A stretch of 64,000 nt of DNA from Gymnopilus junonius (taxonomy: Eukaryota; Basidiomycota; Agaricomycetes; Agaricales; Galerinaceae), in NCBI GenBank assembly GCA_015501075.1, contig JADNYJ010000082.1, positions 62,001 to 126,000 of the forward strand, read 5' to 3'. Both the position numbers and the translations under genes were made by a program. Position 1 is the stretch's first letter; each line of letters begins with the position of its first letter. This document shows, piece by piece, positions 10,936 to 22,440 of this stretch. Under the pieces are notes generated by a model that was not told the DNA's origin, did not search any database, and saw only the letters and a program-made list of their open reading frames with translations.

Positions 10936-12176
10936 ATGGTTAATGTCAGTAAGCTCGCACTTGAGTTGACAGAGACCATCGCCATGTATATGCATGCCCA
11001 ATTCAAACAAAAAGTAGGTCCACATCTGGGCCATGTAAAAACACCATGCGATTTGGATCCTGGGGTGTTGCTAGAATGCGACTTGGCTGTTGCCATCCTC
11101 AGAGAAGCATATAACAACTGCAGTACATGACCACCCAGTATTCTAATTTAAGATACTCAATATTCTTCAGAAGCGACAGAATGGAACACCGAAAATTATG
11201 TCCAGGAACTCACGTCAAGGTGTACAGGATGTAACACCAAAGTGGAAGAGCAACTATGATGGAAATTTCCTCCCATTCATACCCCATCAGCATATGAACT
11301 TCAACCATGTATAGTCACTGATGTGGCGGAACATATTCTGGCATGGTATTTGCCAGGGTGTTAACACCACGACGTTTGGTCAGTCAAGCTATTTAAGATT
11401 CAGAGGCCGAATTTTATTTAAGCACTAGGAACAAATGTGGAAAGACCTTCAGTATTTGGAACGGTCCTTGAAAGTAAATGCAAGTACGAGTTGGAGAACA
11501 GGACTGACGTACTATAGAGGACAGGAAGGTTGGTTAAAGCAAGGAAGTGCAAGTCTAGCACCAGCATGGTTTCAGCAGGTGCATGAGGTATGGCCTCCGA
11601 TTTTTTGGAAGACCAACTAAAGATAAAATTACTCAATAGAAATCCAATGCCATGGAGGTGTCCTGTGAATTAAGGAAGCCTCATGCACTTGAATGGGTCA
11701 GAAGGAACATGGTAGGATCGGCCTTAATAGGGGGAATACTCAGCATCATCCATCCTGAACTTTACTGAGTTGGAGTTTGTGCTTGAGAAGAATTGATGAA
11801 TGCCCGGAGTCCATTACTCATGGGGTACATCTAGCTCATGTGCTCGGGTATGGACTTCACCATTCAGTGTGTTGACAGTCATTAGCAATCGAGAAATGCC
11901 CTTCCATCATGACAATGGATCAGCTCACCCATGGTTCGACATGTTAGTACCACTAGGTGCATATCAGCATGGCAGGATTGAATTGCCAGGAATCGGAATG
12001 AGGTTCAAATATGACCAAGGAACAGTCTTTGCACATTTAGGAAGACTTCTTCAGCATGGTGCGAATTGCTCGGAGACCGAGCTTGTATAGCATACTACAT
12101 GCGCGAGACTGTGATCAAAGAACTCAGACTAGATATGCCGTCATGGATGAATGTATCTTATTATCAGACGGAATGA
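10936..12176 (+). pseudogene. TET/JBP-type 2-oxoglutarate dioxygenase, decayed
   Basis: Enzymes of this family oxidise 5-methylcytosine or thymine in DNA, using Fe(II) and 2-oxoglutarate. The conserved C-terminal half is clear. LIGGILSIIHPELY (about 11728-11766) is followed by VISNREMPFHHDNG with the HxD metal ligands (near 11880-11925). Next come WFDMLVPLGAY, then YDQGTVFAHLGRLLQHG with the distal His. A shifted frame then gives GDRACIAYYMRE with the Arg expected for 2-oxoglutarate binding, ending WMNVSYYQTE and TGA at 12174-12176. Two in-frame TGA codons follow HPELY, at the second of which family members often have Arg, so CGA-to-TGA change is likely. At least two frameshifts add to the damage. 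The N-terminal part (10936-11620) is less certain. Confidence 0.8.
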
Positions 12177-12212
12177 TCATCTAAATTTATTTTGGCCCCT
12201 AAATACTTAAAC

Positions 12213-13330
12213 TACAGCCAATTCGTCGATATCTTCATTATCATCCTGGTCCGAGTTATCATCACCATATTCCTCACCATCACCGTCTTCTTCATCTTCC
12301 ATGTCCTTGTCTTCAAATAGTGACCTAGCAGACTGATCAGATCCAGAACTTTCATCAGAACTTCCAGGGTGAAAATCATCGGGCACCGACGTAGGTCGCT
12401 ACCACTGTCCTCGGAGCCCGAATCAGGTGGCGGAGTGCCAGAGTTCACTTGGTCTGGATGTACATACGAATGTTGTAAATGCGACGCTTGGGTCTTGGTT
12501 TCATTTCGATCCCACTGGACGTAATTTCGAGCATTTCTGGCGATGGCTTTCAAAATCCCATCATGAGCATCATGTCTAGGAATGCGACCGCGATATTCTT
12601 CTGGGAGGTGTTCGGTGTCCTGGAAAGGAATCCCATGCTTTGAATGAACTGAAACTCATAGAAGTGATTAATGTATGTTGGCGAGTCACCTGCAGAAGCA
12701 TGGGGGTGTCTGCATTTTCTCCAGCCACCAATAACAGTACTCGTTGGTAGAATCCAACAGTTCCTGGTCTTCACGTGCATTGAATTCAGAATTGACGGTG
12801 CCCGGGACCATATTATTTTCAGGTCCACAAGCTGGGTCCGTAGAGAATATATTGCAAAGATCTTGCAGTAGGTATGGGACTCGGACATGAAATCCATTGA
12901 TGGTGCAATATCCAATGTGAGCCAATGCTTGCTCCTACCCATTGTTAGTGTAAGCTATCCAAAGTAAGAAATTTTAGCACTCACAACTTCATCTTGCATA
13001 TTGAGCTGCCAGTTATAAAGTTTGTAACCCAAGTTTGCAGTCATGATAACATGCAAGGCTGTTCGGATGCGAGTCATATGAACATGAAGCTTGAGTTTGG
13101 CCTCTGCCTCTTGTATTTCATAGGATGAAGGATACTTGTCATCAGGCAATGAAGCAAAGAGAGAATGGGAGGCATAGTGGGATGGGGAAAGATAGATTTA
13201 CAGCATTATCAGTTCCAATCTCATCAGATTGGTCATGTGGATGTACAGTCCCAGATGCCGTGTATTGGACAGAAGGATTTCAAGCTTTTTAGTGCAATTG
13301 TCAATTGCATATTTTCAGCAGGTAATTTAC
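12213..13330 (-). pseudogene. Minus-strand gene or C-terminal region downstream of KDZ transposase
   Basis: Reading leftwards, segments include KLKLHVHMTRIRTAL with LGYKLYNWQLNMQDEV, then an intron with gtgagtgct. Next come ALAHIGYCTINGFHV and VPYLLQDLCNIFSTD, then GIPFQDTEHLPEEYRGR, and a last exon with NARNYVQWDRNE. A strongly acidic tail (EDKDMEDEEDGDGEEY) ends at a stop near 12213-12215. It could be the C-terminal tail of the KDZ transposase or a separate accessory gene; I do not recognise it. Frame changes between segments show damage or unresolved introns. Confidence 0.5.
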
Positions 13331-16300
13331 CGTACAAGATTCCACGTAGATGTAAATGCAGTATTTAAACGTTTGAACATTGCTTCCGAGACATGCCCAA
13401 GCTCATTCCACATATCAATTTGTTTCTCTGCATATGCACGGTGGCCGGATGATAGCTGAGTTGCAGAGTCCCGACGACTTTGCCATGTTGTGGCCATGTA
13501 CATGTAAAATCTTACGGTCCACTCCATTTCATGTTTGGTGAGTTCCAACTCTTCGGCCTATCTATTTTTCTGAGCTCGTGCATGCAGCCAATTCAAGCGA
13601 AGAACTATAAATCGGAGTGAGTGCTGGAACCATAATTTTATTTGCACTTACACTCTGTAGAATAGAGGTCATCGTCTGCAGTGTTGGGTGACAAACGGGT
13701 GTTACTCCATAACCAAGACAACCAGTCTGAACTCTGTCCGCTACTGTTGGGAGCACTTACAGCAGTACTCACTCGGCAGTCGTCCTTAGTAAGTAATGGG
13801 TATTGAAGCTCTAGCTCCGTCCGGGGGCCGAGAGTGTATAACACTTGGCAATTCTGATTGTAAAGCCTCCTCTGTAGTGTGCATACTTTTTCCAAAATGT
13901 TTGCACCTTCCCAGGCTCTTGTTTTCTGAGCGATTCCTTCAGCTGGCCAGACTCTGTTCTTGAATTGCCAAGAAAGTTGGATCATGGCACCCTGAACAGT
14001 TTCTAAGCAATCTTCGGCATGCCCTTTGCGTATATCCAGCTCTTTCTCTCTCAGGGCAATAATGCTAGCTCGATGCTCCATGGTGAGCAATGAAAGAAAT
14101 TCATCCGGAATTTGAGATGGGAAAGGAAGAACTTGTCCATCGGGGTCCGCTTTTGAAATCGACGGAGCTCCAGGTTCGCCCTTATCTCCATCTTGAGGAT
14201 CAAGATCATCAGTTATGACTGAATCCTGGTCATAAATACTGTTCACTAAGTCCTCCTCGATAAATTCCATTGCTGTATTGGTGAAAGCTTCAATTGTTTT
14301 TCGCAAATGCCTTCGGCGATTGACTAAATCAAGCTTCTGGGATGTAGTCGGCTGCTGACCTAAAGATCTCGCAAATGATCACACTTCAAGTCTAGTTATA
14401 TATGTTAACTGTTATACTCAAAAAGAAGGAACACAAATTTCATACTGGGTCTCTTCAATCTTTAACCCTTTCGATAGCCAAGCAGCCTGACCAGTCTTTC
14501 CTTTCTGCTTCAATTCAGCCTCCGATAGCTTCAACTCAATTTCACGGCGTGACAAGGCTTCCGTAAATAGCTTCAATGTCAATTTTGACAACTAGAAAGA
14601 AATGGCTTACATTTGACCACCTTGCTCTGCATTACATCCATATGGGTAACATCTTCATGTCGCTTAGCCTCGGCATCTTGGATTTCCTTTTCCCACTCAG
14701 GAAGAAGATGTTGCAGAGATAACTGATGTACACCATCATAATATTCCAGGCTGGCCTTTTGTTCAGTGACTGCACGACCAAATTTCTTACAGATGGTAGC
14801 AGCTAGTCCACATTAAAAATTGTAAATGCACAAAAACAAATAAGTATCACATACCCGTATTAATGATTTTCTTCCAGTTAGAATCACCCATATGGTCATC
14901 CAGTATCTCAGTTCGGTGCGCCATTGTTGCACCATGGGTACTCCTAGATGTTTCATTCAGAACAGCCCAAAGCATCTCGAGAATCTCCCCATCTATTATT
15001 CCTACCCCGGGAATGTAGGTAGTTGCAAAGCGGTAAAGACACTCTTCTTTATGACCATGGACATGAAATAAACCTATAGCAAATATAATTGTTAGTCCGT
15101 CACGCTTTGACAATCATTTGTGGTCTTTGAATCGTTGAGCGAACTTGACACAATATTGACAGTTAACATCGTAAATGTCGAGCAGTTCATCTATTTCTTC
15201 CATATGAGTTGTCTTCATTGCCTGGCTGTTGGAGTAGAACAGTAGGCTACAAGTCTTCAGCTCTCCGACACTTTGTCAAACAAATCAGTGATCCGAAGTA
15301 TACTTCTAAATAAATCGGTAGACCGAAGGACGTTGTGAGAGATGTCGGCGATCCGAATCGTGTGGTGGAAATGTCAGTAATCCGAGACATGTGTATATAT
15401 CTGGGTGTCAGAATTATGAAGAAAAGTGGGGCTTACCTGGGCATAACGTGGTGCCAGGCTAATTGCCTCCTTCAGATGCTCAGAATAGTCTGCCTGCCGT
15501 GTCATGAATGCCTCCCCATCTGTGAGGTGCACATCGTCTTCCGCATTTCTTGGCGCCAAGTGATCGGCTTTGAAATTTCCATCTGCTATGAAACTCCGGC
15601 GGTACAGTATGCTATTCAACATCAGTGACTTGGTCTTTCAAGACTTTATTGCATACCGGTTGGTATCCTCCTTCCAATTGTCGGGAAGGTTAATCCCTGG
15701 CTGGGGACAAGCAGCGCAGAAAAGTGCTAATTTACCGAGATGCTGAAGTTCCTCGGCCCCCACATGGGGTTTCAAAATTGATTCCTGATCTGTTACTGCA
15801 TTGGGCTCATCGTGTGCTTGGCCGTGCATCTTGTAAAGTTTGATATTTCGGTATTCCCTACTTAATCGTCAGAGCTCCGCATATCTGTTCAGCACCGACT
15901 TCGGGAGTGCAGGACATGTTATCCGTCGCAACTTCTGGTAATACTGGTAGGCGATGTTTTACATTCTAGGTTAGAGAGCCGAAAGTCTGTGAGGACATTG
16001 AAAGTAAAGACAGTCCTGATTCTGTCGAAGCTGGCAGGAAAGAGACCCATCTCGAGGAACAATATATCATCTTGGCCCTCCGACATGTGCAATGTACCAC
16101 AGGTAAATGATGGACACCGAAACATCGATAATTGCAATGAATGGATTTCCACTTTGATCTCTGGAACTTGGTTGCGAACCAGATTTGTTTGTGAATTCTT
16201 GAGATCCTCTAAGCTGTCTTCTTCTTCATTGCCTTCATCCTCGGCATCCGGGCCAACCTCTTCAAATGCGGTGGCATAGAAGGAATCCTCAAAGGTGGTT

Positions 16301-17049
16301 GGAGGATTGGGACCTAAATCATATCCTTCTAATGGCTGCGTCCCACCTCTGACATCATCATTCAAAGGTAGTCCAGCATTTGATGTTGACTCTGGACAAG
16401 GCAATCCATTATGCCCAAGATAGAGCTTGACACCAGTTTCCCATAGGGCTCCGGAGTGATAGTATTGACCATTCCATCATTCCACACGATGGTAAATGAG
16501 CAGAGCGTGCCTGTTCTGGCAACATAGGCCACATAGCAATTGAGAGCCCACACAGTCTCGACAGCGCCATTTACCTGGGGAGCTTTTGCAAGACTGACAC
16601 TTTGCATCCGTAGTAGTTGGAGCTGCCATTTCCAAGATAGTTTTGAGGTACTCTGGTCGACGAGGTAACCACTCGCGCAAGTAGTCATTTTGCATCTGCC
16701 TCATTATCAGCAATCCTTTCATAGGTCCTGGATAGATAGAACATACTTTTGTGCCCTGTACATTTGGAAGGTTCTGCAGGTAACCAATAACATCATCTTC
16801 TGTTGGATCGCCAGTGTAGTCTGCAGGCTCTGGAACAATGTATTCCAGATGTTGAACTTGATGCTGCACTGCATGAGTAACCCTGTCCTTCTTCTTTACC
16901 TTCACCTCCTCAAACCATCCACTAGACACTGGGTCATCATCTGAGTCAGAGTCGACTACTCGAACACACCTGCTCATCGATGAATTTGGGAGGACGTCAG
17001 AGTACAGTGGTAAAAACAGATACCCTATATTCAATCTGAATGTTTTCAC
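13331..17049 (-). pseudogene. KDZ transposase with CxC2 cysteine cluster
   Basis: The N-terminal exon has the CxC2 cluster (CQSC, then KWRCRDC, LLCGLCCQNRH). It is followed by WNGQYYHSGALWETG and LYLGHNGLPCPES. The KDZ core follows: LFPASFDRIRTVFTF (about 16000), ADGNFKADHL with the first catalytic Asp (about 15575), IYDVNCQYCVKF with the second (about 15150), and GEILEMLWAVLN with the catalytic Glu (about 14950). Helical C-terminal segments include ALREKELDIRKGHAED and HEMEWTVRFYMYMATTW. The protein would cut and paste the surrounding element. An in-frame TGA at 16477-16479, just before WNG, breaks this copy unless recoded; other exon joins were not fully resolved. Start is at 17049 or the downstream Met near 16977. 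Confidence 0.88.
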
Positions 17050-17630
17050 TGATTAAATGATAAGGAGAAGGCATCCATAAATGTACTTGCATCTGTCAAG
17101 GGGTCAGAAGTTCAGATTGGATGATTTGGATAATCTAAAATGTCTTTAACTAACCACTGAGAGAAAGTTTGCTATTTTCAGAAGCTTCATCTACTTTATC
17201 TACGTATTTAAGCTCAGATTCTGCATGGTGATAATTTCACTGCTGCTCATGTTGATAGCACTTGAAATTGGTAAGAGACTGCATAAATAGTATTCAAATA
17301 ATGTAAGAAGCATATGTGAAAAGTATTGAGCGTATTGAAGAATATTTGGACCCATGAGAGTACTTTCTTCTGCTCATCATTAATGATGATGACGAGACAC
17401 TTTCCACAATGGTTACCTCCAAAAGGAAGTTATGGTGATGATGTATGATGTCAATGCTTGATTTAGGCTTGCCGACTGCGGGTGTCGATCAGAGTCTCAA
17501 AATCTGGATCCATGTGTAACCGAAATTAAAAATAAGTTAATTTCCCCACAGTGATCAGGCATTGATCCGAGCAATATCAGATCGACATTAAAAAGGGGAA
17601 TCGACATGCAGATAGGTGTTAGCAACCATG
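17050..17630. promoter_or_regulatory. Divergent intergenic region of the KDZ element
   Basis: About 580 bases lie between the start of the minus-strand transposase and the plus-strand homeodomain-like gene. No gene is seen. It may hold both promoters; no specific motif is conserved enough to name. Confidence 0.4.
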
Positions 17631-19584
17631 GTTGAGTCTGCAACAAATTCCCCAGCATCTGGTGTCAATGAAATATTATCAAACATACCAGCACATCCGT
17701 CGAACGGTGAACATGTGCCATCTACATCGCCAGATAATCAGGGAAGCCCTCCGTCAAATGAGCAGGACACGGAGGCGGGCGCTGAAGGAAATGAAGGGGT
17801 GGAAGCTGAGGGAGATGATGGGGAGGAACTAGAACCTGACCCCTGACTTTGACGATGCACGACCCCAAGGACAGATTTGGACAGCCAAGGAAAAAAAGGT
17901 ATTGGAAGATTGCCTGCCAATATACAGAGCAACTCCCCGACTCAAGAAAGGAAAGTACATTGCCACGGAAGTCACGAAGGCCATCAAGAAGACGTGGTCG
18001 GGACGATACGGGGCAAAAACATTGAGGAAAGACCAGGTTCGGTTGGAAGAGTGGAAAAAGAAGAAACAGGTGAGTGCGGTGGCCATATTAAACGTTCTCG
18101 GCTGACCGATGGTAGCAAATTTTCAACTGGTTTTCGAATCATGGGGGAAGTGGACGCAATTTAAAAATTCCCAGATTCACTTTGAAGGTTACATTTGACA
18201 GTGTCCTGAAGGAGCTGAAGCAGAGTGAAATTATCGCAGTTGCAAAGAGTTTGGCTGGAACGGAGTCCGCAGATAGCAAAATTTACATTCCATTTTATTC
18301 AGCAGCAAAGCAGGCCGTAAAGGAATCATTGACGGAGGCCGAAATAGAGCAAATAAACAATGAAGTTGAACGGCAGCAAAAAGAAGGTGTACCAAAGAAA
18401 AAGCAGGCTGAGTAAGCAACATGCTTCAACTGTCATTCATAATGATCAAAGATACTGCAGAAATGCCAAACGTTATGGGAAGAGAATACTCTGATCAATG
18501 GACACCTTGCGATTTCGGAGCATGAGAATGAGAATGCTCGGATTTGAGTGCCACCATGACACAAAGGGAAAGATGTCATACTCGGTGTCCGTCATCCAAT
18601 ATTCTGCATTGCTGCGAAGGGTCTTCTAATCATTTGCATCAGGTACAACACAAATAGTCTCCAGGGAACAAGTGGGAATATTCCTTCATTTGGCCAGTAC
18701 AATCCTAAGGCTTTGAAGGAGTTCACCAAGTGCTGGATTAAGTACATAAAACATGTTGCTGCCTTGGAGAACAGGACTAAACAGTCGGAGAAAAAAACCA
18801 CGTTCTCAGACGCCGACATCGAATTTTCGAAAGGCGGATTGCCTTTGGTTCCGAAGCCCATTTGCAATGAAAATGGATTGGAAACTAATGTGATTCAAAT
18901 AGACATCATTTGGGGTTATGTCAGGAAACACTATGGTACACTCCAGTCCGTATTCAGAGATGCAATTGCTTAGTTTGAGTTTCAGAACTTGCGCGTGGAA
19001 TTCCGGGCCCCATACCATTCAAGCAAATAATCCCCGAATGGATAGAATTTGTGTCCGCTACTGATCTCCCTCCAAATGTCCCCTTCAAAGAAATCAGTCG
19101 CTATTCGGCTGCTGAAACACATAATATTCTCAAGCTTTGGTGCCATTGCCAGGGGCGCTCCGAAATTCCATTCAGATGGAAGAACGTGGTGGACTCCAAG
19201 AAGATAACTATTTCAGCAGAATATCCAGATGGCATATTCAATGGTTGGAAGGAACCTGAAAAAATACTGTCGAAAAAGGTTGTTCCAGAGGAACCAAGTG
19301 ATGATGGTCAGGATTCGGACCCCAGCATAACCGAAGAATCACAGCCTCCGACGCCAATTCAAAACACTGCCAAGAATGCGGACACTGTGTCTCGTAGAAC
19401 ACCATTTGACACCGATCCGGAGACCCACGTTGATCAGATGTCCAGTCCAACTGTACTAAATACCAGTCCAGACAAGGGACCAGGCAGAATTCGGCCTAGA
19501 GCAAAGGGAGCCTATGTAACTCCAGCTCAGAGTACAGACACCTCTCCAGCACCCATGGATGAGACAGAGAGCCAGCAATTGTGA
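17628..19584 (+). pseudogene. Homeodomain-like DNA-binding accessory protein of KDZ element
   Basis: Exon 1 starts at the ATG near 17628 and has an acidic, low-complexity N-terminus. It is followed by QIWTAKEKKVLEDCLPIY, SGRYGAKTLRKDQ and WKKKKQ. An intron (gtgagtgcgg to ggtag, about 18069-18115) leads to QIFNWFSNHGGSGRN, which resembles the WF-N recognition helix of a homeodomain-like fold. KELKQSEIIAVAKS and an Arg/Lys-rich stretch follow. After a second intron (18413-18459) the frame meets a TGA at about 18489. Later open blocks (for example WIEFVSATDLPPN with SRYSAAETHNILKLW at about 19037-19150) belong to the C-terminal part, ending at TGA 19582-19584. I infer DNA binding; the family name is not known to me. 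Confidence 0.6.
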
Positions 19585-19831
19585 TCACAAACAAAGCCAC
19601 CACCCCCAAAGAAAGGTCCTGGTTGACCGAGAGCTAAAAAGACTTAATGTTCTCAAACCAAAATCCTGGCACTCCGAAACCTCAACGATAATGAAATTTA
19701 AATAAAATATATATACACAAAAGTAATTAAATCGAGATGTATATATATTTATGCGGTGGAGAAGGAAGAACATTGTGCAAATGACCAGAGCTAAGATGAA
19801 AGAAAAAAAAGCGGCACCCCAAGAACAAAAT
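19585..19831. other. Short convergent intergenic gap, AT-rich
   Basis: It separates the ends of two convergent genes and contains runs such as ATATATATACAC; no gene seen. Confidence 0.5.
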
Positions 19832-21974
19832 CTACCAACGCATCTTTCCTCCCTTAGCAGCCTTACCTTCCCCATGCTTCTTCTTGGGTGAAGGTGCGGC
19901 CTCCGCAACAGGGCTCAACTTTCTCTTCTTCGCGCCCTCCTCATTTTCATTGCCGGCATGCTCTGATGTGCCCACTTGTTGCACCTTCCTTCCATTCCTT
20001 GTTCGATTTGCAGCAGTGGACGCGACGGGGTCTTCTGGCGAAACAGACCAATGTGAAGCACTGGATGGCACAGGGGACGGCGCAGGTGATGCCTGGGGGA
20101 TAGTGGGGGGTGAATGGGGGGCTGCAGGAGGGACGGGCACCGGACTTGCACTCCTCGACATCTCTGACTCAGAAGTGGCCTCCGAGTCACTTAGATCCAA
20201 AGTCTTCATTGCGCGATGAGGGGGGGGTGGACCTAGAGACCATTCACGACTTGAGGCTGGCAACTGATGGGGCAATGGCTGGGGTGACATTGAGGGAAGA
20301 GATGGAGCGGTCGCCAACGATTGCTCCTCAAGGCGCTTAGCCATCTCCAGGAGTGGGGCCAGCTGTTGGTCGAGGTAAGGGGGGATTACCTCAAGATGCT
20401 CAAGGAGCAGATGCTTGTCCTCCACCCTCCTCGCTATCTCCGATTCCATTATTGCCTGCATTGACTTGAGCTCTCGGTGCAGTTCAATGTTCTCCTCCTT
20501 CATCTGGCAAATGCCAAGTATGAGCTCAGCGATGACATCGCCGAAGGTGATGGGAGCTGCGGCTTCTGACAGACTTCCAGGGGCGGGGACCAACGTCAGG
20601 CTTGCCTTGACTTCCAGGATCCTTTCGAGGGCATTTCCGAGGGGAGCATGGAGAGAGATGGGGACTGGGTCATTGAGGTTGCATTTGGTCTTCCTCTTGA
20701 AACAATACCAGCATGAGGCGCCAGTACCCCCTTGCTTGACAGTTGACTTCTTGACGTAGCAAGATCGTCGACCCTTTTCGCAAGGACCGCACTTCTCCTC
20801 CACATCCGCATATTCGTTGAGGTCAGGCGGCTCCAATGGCTTGGTCTTCGGCTTCGGCCCATCCGCTTTTTTTCCTTTCACTCACGCTCGACCAACTTCC
20901 AAGGGCTTGGCATCGTCTTCTCCATCCAAGCCCTCCCCTTCACCATCATCATCGCCCACCCCTTCACTAACATCATCGTCGTCACTGATGATTGGTTTTG
21001 ACTTGGGAGGCGGCTTACTGTGGATGCCTGGCTGCATCCGAGCTGTGCGGCTGACTCGTGGTTTTGCTGGGGCCTTCGTCGCCTTAGTTGGACCGGCCTC
21101 CGGAACTGGTGACTGCTCTCCCTTGCCCTTTGATCCCTCGGCCTCCATTGTCCCCTTCGTCTTGCCCTGCCCAGCGTCTTTGCCCTTCCCTGCATTGGCC
21201 TCCAATTTCTTTCTTGCTATCGCGGCCTCCGATTTCTTCCCTTGGCCTGTCTCTGATTCCTTCGACTTCGACTTCGATCTCCTCTCGCCTTCCCCACTTC
21301 TGCCTTCGGCCTCCGCTCACTTCCTAGGCTCTCCACCTGTCTCTGATTCTTTCGACTGCGACTTCGATCTCCTCTTGCCTTCCATACTTCCTCCTTCGGC
21401 CTCCGCTCACTTCCTAGGCTCTCCACCTGTCTCTGATTCTTTTGACTGCGACTTCGATCTCCTCTTGCCTTCCATACTTCCTCCTTCAGCCTCCGCTCGC
21501 TTCCTGGTCTCCCCACCTGCTGATTCTTTTCCAACATTCGCGTCCACTTTCTTCATCCCTTCAACTTCTGACCCGGTGCCATGTTTCTTATCATAAGAGT
21601 ACACTGTCTTCTGAATGGAGGAGAAGTTGGGTTTGAGGGTGGTGGTCCCATCGGCGTTTGTCATCTGGCCGTCCTCGAAAGCTTGGATCAGGTAGTCGAA
21701 GAGACGGAAGTGGTCGTCTGCCGGGATTTGCTCGGCCACCTTCGATGTTTTTTCCTGTACAATTGTAAAGTGAATAATAAAATAAGTAATAAAAATGATG
21801 TTTAGAAAAGAAATTTACCATGTCCCGGTACAATGCCTTCTTGTTTTTGTTGAACTCCTCCTCGGAGTGCACAAATTGGCACAGCTTTGCCTCCCAGGCA
21901 TCCATCATCTGGTTGGCCTTCATTCGGAGAGCGGCCATCTCCTGTTCTGTGGCATTCTTCATGTCTGTGGCCAT
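19832..21974 (-). pseudogene. Cys-cluster, coiled-coil protein with 30-residue repeats
   Basis: The gene starts at the ATG ending at 21974 (MATDMKNATEQEM). It splices out an intron (about 21752-21819) and continues AEQIPADDHFRLFDYL. A Lys/Arg/Glu-rich region follows, built on a 90-base tandem repeat (about 21219-21510). The last 349 codons (20881-19832) contain CGPCEKGRRSC and CWYCFKRKTKC, a Zn-cluster-like pair. A coiled coil (MKEENIELHRELKSMQ), a Pro/Ser-rich linker and a basic tail (KKRKLSPVAEAA, SPKKKHGEGK) follow, as in nuclear proteins. Stops inside the repeats and a frame change near 20880 break continuity. I infer a DNA-binding accessory protein of the element; the family is not named here. 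Confidence 0.6.
21219..21510 (-). repeat. 90-bp tandem repeat, about three copies
   Basis: The string GCCTCCGCTC starts at 21309, 21399 and 21489, exactly 90 bases apart, with a diverged copy before. On the minus strand each unit encodes a 30-residue block containing SKSQSKESETGGEPRK. Unit ends carry in-frame stops in two copies. Confidence 0.85.
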
Positions 21975-22440
21975 GGTTGGTATAAGTGAACATGAAGACA
22001 GTATGAGAGATGGAAGACAAGAAGGAAGAGCGCGTCGTACTGGTTCAACCATGTGCCAAACAGGAACAATCGGTCATGTGATGCCGAAGTCTGAACTTCA
22101 AAGTATTTTGATCATCGACTAGATAATGATCCCTGTTTCCTTTCATTATGCTTCGGTCACTGCTCAATTTTGGAGAGCGTTCAAATTCCAAGATGAGTGA
22201 TGATCTCGAGAATGCAGTACATGGTGAGGTACATATACTGTATATAAATTCATTTAAGCAGAGCTACATCAGCTGCTCATATAGTGATGCCCATTGCGGG
22301 ACTTAACATGCAATTGTTTACCTACAAGATCGTCCTTTTAAGCTTACCAGTAAGCAAGGTGTACGATTTGCCACCCTCAAACTAGGTAAATAGAAGTGAC
22401 AGAAAGCTATTCCAACTGACATTCATGCCATTTACAATTA
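21975..22440. other. Intergenic stretch inside the KDZ element
   Basis: This lies between the divergent starts of the Cys-cluster gene and the acidic gene. No coding signal was recognised. Confidence 0.4.

Noticed and set aside
20817..21596. 259-codon plus-strand frame rich in Ser/Pro
   Set aside because: It is the antisense of the Cys-cluster gene; the repeats and Ser/Pro bias mirror the minus-strand Lys/Glu/Arg-rich text.
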